NCBI GenBank assembly: GCA_905214875.1
Contig: CAJMNR010000016.1
Location: forward strand, 8,533 to 72,532
Length of the DNA stretch: 64,000 nt
Direction: 5' to 3'
Origin: an uncultured bacterium
Lineage (GTDB): Bacteria; Bacillota; Clostridia; Lachnospirales; Lachnospiraceae
The notes beneath the pieces are model-generated. The model was not told where the DNA came from, made no database searches, and saw nothing but the letters and a program-made list of their open reading frames with translations. This document shows positions 58,875 to 64,000 of the stretch, one piece after another. The stretch's first letter is position 1. Every line of letters begins with the position of its first letter. Position numbers and translations under genes: made by a program.

Positions 58875-60365
58875 TTATTTTATATTTGCAACAAGTCCTT
58901 CTGAACTTTCTTGTACATGTTTTGCATATGCCTCGATGTTTTGGAAGGAACCATTTAATTGTTCTAATACAGCGGATATCTCTTGAATATCACTAGTTGT
59001 GCTATTACATTCCTGCTGTGTTTCCATCATCATCTTCTTAACCTCATCTACGCTTGCCTTTACTTCCTGCATATAGCTTTGTAATCCTTCGATTCGTTCA
59101 ATGACTTCCTCTTGCACTGTAAACATATGCTTAAAGTCTGCTTGCGTATCATGAATCATAGATAAGTTTTCTTTGATGATTCCTTGCATATCATTCATCG
59201 ATTCTAATGACTGTTCTGTATTCGTCGTAATCTCTCCTAAGATGCGATTGATATCGCTTGCAGAAAGACTAGACTGCTCAGCCAACTTACCAATCTCTGC
59301 TGCTACTACTGCAAATCCTTTTCCCGCTTCTCCTGCTCTAGCAGCTTCAATGGAAGCATTCAAGGCAAGCAATGTTGTTTCATCGGAGACTTCATTAATG
59401 ATTCCTACAGCACTTGCAATTCTGTCCGTGCTGGATAGTAATCGGTTGAATTGTTCTTTTGATTTATTATTAGATTGTTCGATTTCATAAACCTTGTCAA
59501 AGAGCTTCGTAATGTTATTTTGATTTACTTTTGTTACATCTGCCATCTGTTTTGTAAGAAGCTCGATTTCTTCTGAATTTTTCGTTGTTGCATTCAACTG
59601 TTTAATCATATGATTTACTGACGCTTCGCCTTCTTTTGCTGTTTCCGCCATTTTAGCTGATTTCTCTGCAATTGTTACACTTGTCCCACTTACTTCTTCG
59701 ATCGCTTCTACACTGGAATTCAAATGGTCATATAACTCATTAATGTTTTCACTAATTTCTTTTGTGCCCTTTATATTTTCTTCATATAAAGAAGCCATTT
59801 GTTCACTTTGTTCTACTGTCTGGTTAAATATTTTATTAGTTTTCTTTGTAATAATAATAAACATATACCCAATAACAACAATCTGTAATCCGTAGTAAAT
59901 ACAAACGCTAGATGCCGAATTCACCGTAGCTTCAATTACATAACCTTCTTTTACCCAAACTGTAATATAACTTAAAACAATCAATAGCGGTATCTTTATA
60001 GCAAACAAACATTTCATTATTTTTGTATCAAAGTATAGACACGCCATCGCAAATGTTATGATCAATAGAATGGACGCATATACCCAGGAGGATATAAACA
60101 TCGCTGCTGATAAAAACTCAATTGAAAATAATGTTATCTTGAAAAAGTTTTTCTTATCTTTACTGCGTTTATAGTACACAATAGGAATTAATAATATAAA
60201 TACACATACTCCAGGTATTATATCAATCATAAATGTTTCAAATTTTCCTCTGAGAATCAACACAAGGAAATTAATGGTCATTAATACGGCTCCTATTATC
60301 AACGTTTTGTATAAGAACTCATTTGACTCGATTCGATTTTGCTCAATCGCGTTATTCTTATTCAT
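58875..60365 (-). CDS. Methyl-accepting chemotaxis protein, multi-helix sensor
   Basis: A protein of about 496 residues. Six or so N-terminal membrane helices (about 20-185) replace the usual two-helix periplasmic sensor, and no HAMP domain is seen. The cytoplasmic coiled coil carries the signalling hairpin ETTLLALNASIEAARAGEAGKGFAVVA (about 325-350). It should control CheA. ATG at 60365 has AAAGGTGAAGG upstream; a TTG 11 codons earlier is less likely. No che genes are nearby. Confidence 0.9.
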   Translation of the reverse strand: MNKNNAIEQNRIESNEFLYKTLIIGAVLMTINFLVLILRGKFETFMIDIIPGVCVFILLIPIVYYKRSKDKKNFFKITLFSIEFLSAAMFISSWVYASILLIITFAMACLYFDTKIMKCLFAIKIPLLIVLSYITVWVKEGYVIEATVNSASSVCIYYGLQIVVIGYMFIIITKKTNKIFNQTVEQSEQMASLYEENIKGTKEISENINELYDHLNSSVEAIEEVSGTSVTIAEKSAKMAETAKEGEASVNHMIKQLNATTKNSEEIELLTKQMADVTKVNQNNITKLFDKVYEIEQSNNKSKEQFNRLLSSTDRIASAVGIINEVSDETTLLALNASIEAARAGEAGKGFAVVAAEIGKLAEQSSLSASDINRILGEITTNTEQSLESMNDMQGIIKENLSMIHDTQADFKHMFTVQEEVIERIEGLQSYMQEVKASVDEVKKMMMETQQECNSTTSDIQEISAVLEQLNGSFQNIEAYAKHVQESSEGLVANIK

Positions 60366-60497
60366 TCCTTCACCTTTATCTTTCGTAAAAATTAGCAATA
60401 TAACTCGCCACTACTTCTATCGACATTATTTTAACAAGGCTTAAATCATTATGTCGATTTTATACTTTTTTTATAAATTATGGGAAAAGCATTCGTC

Positions 60498-61988
60498 CTA
60501 AGATTGTCTTCCTAGACTATTACATTTTAAATCTTTTACCGACGGATTCGATAACAACCTTCCTTTATAATCGAATCTCGAACCATGGCATGGGCAGTCC
60601 CAAGACTTTTCCTCTTCATTCCACTCCAACATACACCCAAGATGTGGACAACGGGTTGATACTGCATATACTACTCCATCTTGATCTTTGTAGACGCCGA
60701 CCTTCTTCATACCATATCGAATGATTTTTCCTTCTCCTGGCTTTACTCCTTTTAGCCGATTCTTTGGGATCAGAAATGTCTGAAGGGCCGTTCTTTTTAC
60801 TGTCACACTAATATTCTTTTTCAAGTTCTTCTTCGATGCCTGATAGGAAAATCTAGAGCTTGAAAAGATGGAATTCTCATTTTCCTTTCCCTTTTGAATA
60901 TATTCCGTAATCCGCATGGCTGCTACCATAGAACTGGTCATTCCCCATTTATTAAATCCTGTTGCAACAAACACATAGTTATATTTCTTTGAAAACCGTC
61001 CAATATAGGGAATTTCATCAATCGACATGCAGTCTTGTGTCGACCACTGATAACAAACCTTCGCACCCGGATAATACGTTTCTGCCGCTTTTTTTAGTTG
61101 CTCATAATGATGCTCGCCCCTTCCATTTCCGGTACGGTGTCCCATTCCACCAATCAACACATATTGCTTATATTTTCGAAATGAATAATCTTTATCACAT
61201 TCTCCAATATACATTCCTGCTTTCAGGGCATCCTTTTGTTCTATTGCAATAATATAGGAACGTTGCTGATCCATCTTTGCAAAATAATATCCCGGATGGT
61301 TGATCATCGGATAATGCGTCGCTATTACGATATAATCTGCCTTTACTTCATACAATGTTTCTTTCTCTGCATTGGTAAGGTCTTGTATCGTTAGTGTATG
61401 GCCTTTCATTCGAAGTACTCTTGACTTTTCATTAATCGTAAGCTTCGAAGCAATTGCATTTAAAAACTTAATTGGATGAAAGCTTGCCTGATTTTGAAAG
61501 CAAACAGCTCCTGTTACTTCAAATGGCAGTGATGTCTGGGTTGTATAATATGCATTAATTCCACATTTCTTTGCCGCTAATACTTCTGCCTTTATCTGAT
61601 TTGGTTCTTTCGTCGTATACACGTAAGCAGATTCTTTCTTAAAATCACAATCGATTTTCAAGGTTTCCACTAACTTTTCATATTTATCAATGGCTGCCTC
61701 ATTACTGCTTGCGTACTCCCTTGCCTTTTCTAGCCCATACTGCTTGATCAGTCGGTCATAAACCAGTCGATGTTGGCTTGTAATCTTTGCTGTCGTTCCT
61801 GCTGTTGTTCCGTGTCCAATTCGACCTGCCTCAAACACCTCGACTTCATAGCCTTGCTCTTGTAATAAGTACGCTGTCAGTATTCCTGCCATTCCACCAC
61901 CAATAACTGCCACCTGCACCGAACGGTCCGTGTTATTTGTCTTATATTGTATAGCTTGTGCTTCTTCTTGCCATATGGACTGCTTCAT
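60498..61988 (-). CDS. FAD-dependent oxidoreductase with C-terminal Rieske domain
   Basis: A 496-residue protein of the DAO family. The FAD motif is VIGGGMAGILTAYLL (about 28-42) and a second FAD contact is VFVATGFNKWGMTSS (about 339-353). The C-terminal Rieske [2Fe-2S] domain has CPHLGC and CPCHGSRFD (about 445-474). Substrate and electron partner are unknown. RBS GAGGAAAAGGA. It lies 112 nt downstream of aroD with no terminator seen between them. Confidence 0.92.
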   Translation of the reverse strand: MKQSIWQEEAQAIQYKTNNTDRSVQVAVIGGGMAGILTAYLLQEQGYEVEVFEAGRIGHGTTAGTTAKITSQHRLVYDRLIKQYGLEKAREYASSNEAAIDKYEKLVETLKIDCDFKKESAYVYTTKEPNQIKAEVLAAKKCGINAYYTTQTSLPFEVTGAVCFQNQASFHPIKFLNAIASKLTINEKSRVLRMKGHTLTIQDLTNAEKETLYEVKADYIVIATHYPMINHPGYYFAKMDQQRSYIIAIEQKDALKAGMYIGECDKDYSFRKYKQYVLIGGMGHRTGNGRGEHHYEQLKKAAETYYPGAKVCYQWSTQDCMSIDEIPYIGRFSKKYNYVFVATGFNKWGMTSSMVAAMRITEYIQKGKENENSIFSSSRFSYQASKKNLKKNISVTVKRTALQTFLIPKNRLKGVKPGEGKIIRYGMKKVGVYKDQDGVVYAVSTRCPHLGCMLEWNEEEKSWDCPCHGSRFDYKGRLLSNPSVKDLKCNSLGRQS

Positions 61989-62100
61989 GGTCCTTTTCCT
62001 CTCTTCTTCGTATTTTGCTAGCGTTTAGTATCTCCATCTTCCATAGGCTTATTCGAAGTTATAGCACTCCTTTTCACTCTCTTTATTCTATTTTTATTTC

Positions 62101-62865
62101 CTATATGCTTCTATGCAATACTTCTAGTACCTCGCCTAACTCCTTCACCGCGATCTGTCCTGGTGCACTTGCTTTCTTTACTGCACCGAACGTTAATGCT
62201 GATCCAAATACTTCTCCTGCAAGTCTAGATATTACGCCCATCCCTGCCATGGACATCGTAATAATTGGCTGCTTTGCATAATTTTCATACATTTCATTCG
62301 TTGCAAGTAATAATTCAAGCACATCCCGTTTGCTTGTTGGCATCACGGCAATCTTTAAAATATCTGCTCCTAGCTGCTGCATCTTTAAAAGTCTTGCTAT
62401 TATTTCTTCCTTTGGTGGAGTCTTTTCAAAATCATGGTTGGATGCAATTACACTTACCCCATTTTTATGAGCCACTTCTATGATTTCTTGTACCTGTACA
62501 TCGCCGGTAAATAACTGGACGTCTACTAAATCAATAAGTCTGGAGGCTGCCATCTCTTTATTTAATGTTACATACGCCTCTGTCTTAATAGCACGTTCTC
62601 CCCCTTCTTTTGATGTACGGAACGTAAACAGAATCGGCATCTCTTTAACTACTTCTCTTAATGCCTTTGCTGCCTCTTTTACTGCGCCAAGATCAAAAAC
62701 GCCTTCAAACCAATCGACACGCCATTCCACTAAATCAGCATTCACGCCTTTTAATGCTTTTGCTTGTGCCACAATTTCCTCTTTTGTAGTACCAACGATT
62801 GGTACACAAATCTTTGGAATTCCTTCCCCTATCTTCACATTACGTACTGTTACGATCTTTCTCAT
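62101..62865 (-). CDS. aroD: Type I 3-dehydroquinate dehydratase
   Basis: A 254-residue shikimate-pathway enzyme. The active-site residues are present: Glu/Arg in LVEWRVDWF (about 45-53), His in SNHDFEKTP (about 145), Schiff-base Lys in LKIAVMPTS (about 171) and Arg in MGVISRLAGE. It is divergent from the LysR regulator gene, the usual layout for a regulated target. RBS AAGGAGG. Confidence 0.94.
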   Translation of the reverse strand: MRKIVTVRNVKIGEGIPKICVPIVGTTKEEIVAQAKALKGVNADLVEWRVDWFEGVFDLGAVKEAAKALREVVKEMPILFTFRTSKEGGERAIKTEAYVTLNKEMAASRLIDLVDVQLFTGDVQVQEIIEVAHKNGVSVIASNHDFEKTPPKEEIIARLLKMQQLGADILKIAVMPTSKRDVLELLLATNEMYENYAKQPIITMSMAGMGVISRLAGEVFGSALTFGAVKKASAPGQIAVKELGEVLEVLHRSI

Positions 62866-63059
62866 AAGTTCCTCCTTTGGTATTTATGGAAATCTGCAAA
62901 CTAAACTATTGTTACTATGATAGCAGATTTTGGCATAGAATTCATCACTAAACTATATCTGTATATTTTTTATTATTTTTCCCAATAATAATAGTCAATT
63001 TTGCTAATCTACGATATACTTATACAACACAGCCGAATGAACTAATTTAGGGAGAATAT

Positions 63060-63944
63060 ATGAATTTAAATCACTTAGCCTATTTCCGGGTACTTGGAAA
63101 TACAGAACATTATACAAAAGCCGCAAATGAACTTAATATTACGCAACCAAGCTTAAGCCATGCCATCCATGCGCTAGAAGACTCTCTTGGCACTGCCCTG
63201 TTTGAAAAGCAAGGTCGAAATGTAAAGCTGACCAAATACGGTAAATTCTATCATCAGATTGTGGATAAGGCCCTTTCCGATCTTGAATACGGAGAAAATC
63301 AAATGCGTATGTTAACTGGGCAAAAGGGAGGTCGTATCGATCTGGCCTTCAACTATATGCTAGGTTCTAACTTTGTTCCTTCTGTCATTCAGCATTTTTT
63401 AACGAAATCATCAAATATGGACATCTCTTTTTCTTTATACCAAGGTGATAGCAATGAAATCATCAAAGGATTAAAAGAAGAGATCTATGATATCGGTTTC
63501 TGCAGCTATGTGGAAAATGAGCCTGATATTACTTTTGTTAAAATCGCACAAGAAGAGTTTGTTGCCATCGTTCCTCTTAATCATCCGTTAGCAAAAAAGG
63601 ACGAGATTTCCCTTCTAGAGATAGAAGGTGAACCAATGGTGTATTATGATACGCGAAGCAGCCTACGCCAAGAAATCGATTCTCTTTATCGTGAAATGAA
63701 TCTCTATCCGAATATTATTTGTGAAATGCTAGAGGATACCGCAATTGCTGGTCTTGTTTCTATTGGATATGGTATCGCGATTGTCCATGATACTTCCATT
63801 CTCTCCAAATATCCGATTAAGAAACTAAGAATCGTACAACCATATCGCCAGCATAACATCTACATGGCCACTTTAAATAATCATTATGTAACACCATCTG
63901 TACAAAGACTTTTTAATTTCATGCAAGAAAAAAATAATCAATAA
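63060..63944 (+). CDS. LysR-family regulator
   Basis: A 294-residue regulator. The N-terminal winged HTH is FRVLGNTEHYTKAANELNIT and QPSLSHAIHALEDSLG. The effector domain (about 90-290) resembles CysB/CbbR-type. It diverges from aroD across 194 bp, so aroD, and perhaps the Rieske enzyme, is its likely target; the effector is unknown. RBS AGGGAG lies 6 nt upstream. Confidence 0.92.
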   Translation: MNLNHLAYFRVLGNTEHYTKAANELNITQPSLSHAIHALEDSLGTALFEKQGRNVKLTKYGKFYHQIVDKALSDLEYGENQMRMLTGQKGGRIDLAFNYMLGSNFVPSVIQHFLTKSSNMDISFSLYQGDSNEIIKGLKEEIYDIGFCSYVENEPDITFVKIAQEEFVAIVPLNHPLAKKDEISLLEIEGEPMVYYDTRSSLRQEIDSLYREMNLYPNIICEMLEDTAIAGLVSIGYGIAIVHDTSILSKYPIKKLRIVQPYRQHNIYMATLNNHYVTPSVQRLFNFMQEKNNQ

Positions 63945-63945
63945 A

Positions 63946-64000
63946 AAAGTGTGTGTTCCACACACTCTCGCGTCTTTTGCGTTTGTCAAGGAACGCACAC
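63946..64000 (+). repeat. 19-bp repeat copy 2 inside a longer hairpin at the window edge
   Basis: AAAGTGTGTGTTCCACACA (63946-63964) matches 33722-33740. GTGTGTGTTCC (63949-63959) also pairs with GGAACGCACAC (63990-64000), closing a 52-nt hairpin right after the LysR stop. It may be a terminator whose T-run lies beyond the window. Confidence 0.65.

Overview
The window reads as a chromosomal segment of a low-GC, Gram-positive anaerobe of the Clostridia, most likely a Lachnospiraceae (Lachnoclostridium-like) species. This rests on the AT-rich sequence, strong AGGAGG-type ribosome binding sites, lipoprotein signal peptides, an LCP cell-wall ligase, a DUF1292 protein, a Csp-like S8 protease, NiaR control of NAD synthesis, an FMN riboswitch before ribU and a CsoR/CopA pair. 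I saw no rRNA, tRNA, CRISPR array, transposase or prophage gene. Most genes lie on the minus strand.

Layout. 1-7.5 kb: zinc-ribbon protein, TIM-barrel protein, S8 protease, a ClpX, an HtrA protease and a divergent LCP protein. 7.5-11.5 kb: a nuclease-XPD helicase fusion, an Arg/Asn/Tyr-rich repeat protein and a DUF1292 protein whose stop codon lies in a tandem repeat. 11.5-16.5 kb: a PhnD-PhnC-PhnE-PhnE importer operon ending in a cytoplasmic 5'-nucleotidase. 16.9-21.4 kb: UvrD-like helicase, gltX and a MerR regulator that appears to start at AUA. 21.5-28.8 kb: AI-2E transporter, cytidylate-kinase-like protein, aldose epimerase homologue, prfC flanked by related palindromic elements, a secreted trigger-factor-like lipoprotein and an unknown gene. 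28.9-36.7 kb: AEC transporter, FMN riboswitch-ribU, patatin, sodium symporter and csoR-copA. 36.8-49 kb: an LTA-synthase-like enzyme, a two-gene unit of HEAT-methyltransferase and a giant SF1 helicase-nuclease, a second AI-2E protein and a Na/Pi cotransporter. 49.5-54.6 kb: HD protein, alpha/beta hydrolase and nadA-nadB-nadC-niaR. 54.7-64 kb: BMP lipoprotein with a Crp-family regulator, an orphan small RNA, DUF4234/DUF2752 pair, a BRCT protein with a dead exonuclease domain, a chemoreceptor, a Rieske oxidoreductase, and aroD divergent from a LysR regulator.

The least expected items are: (1) a roughly 110-nt intergenic RNA gene at 56.72-56.87 kb with perfect consensus promoter hexamers and its own terminator; (2) the MerR gene with an AUA start behind a perfect Shine-Dalgarno and a textbook 19-bp-spacer MerR promoter; (3) a long near-perfect palindrome between the trigger-factor-like gene and prfC, with a one-armed relative just after prfC; (4) two genes whose last codons and stop are tandemly duplicated in frame; (5) the helicase-nuclease plus methyltransferase unit, which resembles genome-defence architecture. 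All functional statements come from reading the sequence; no database search was run.
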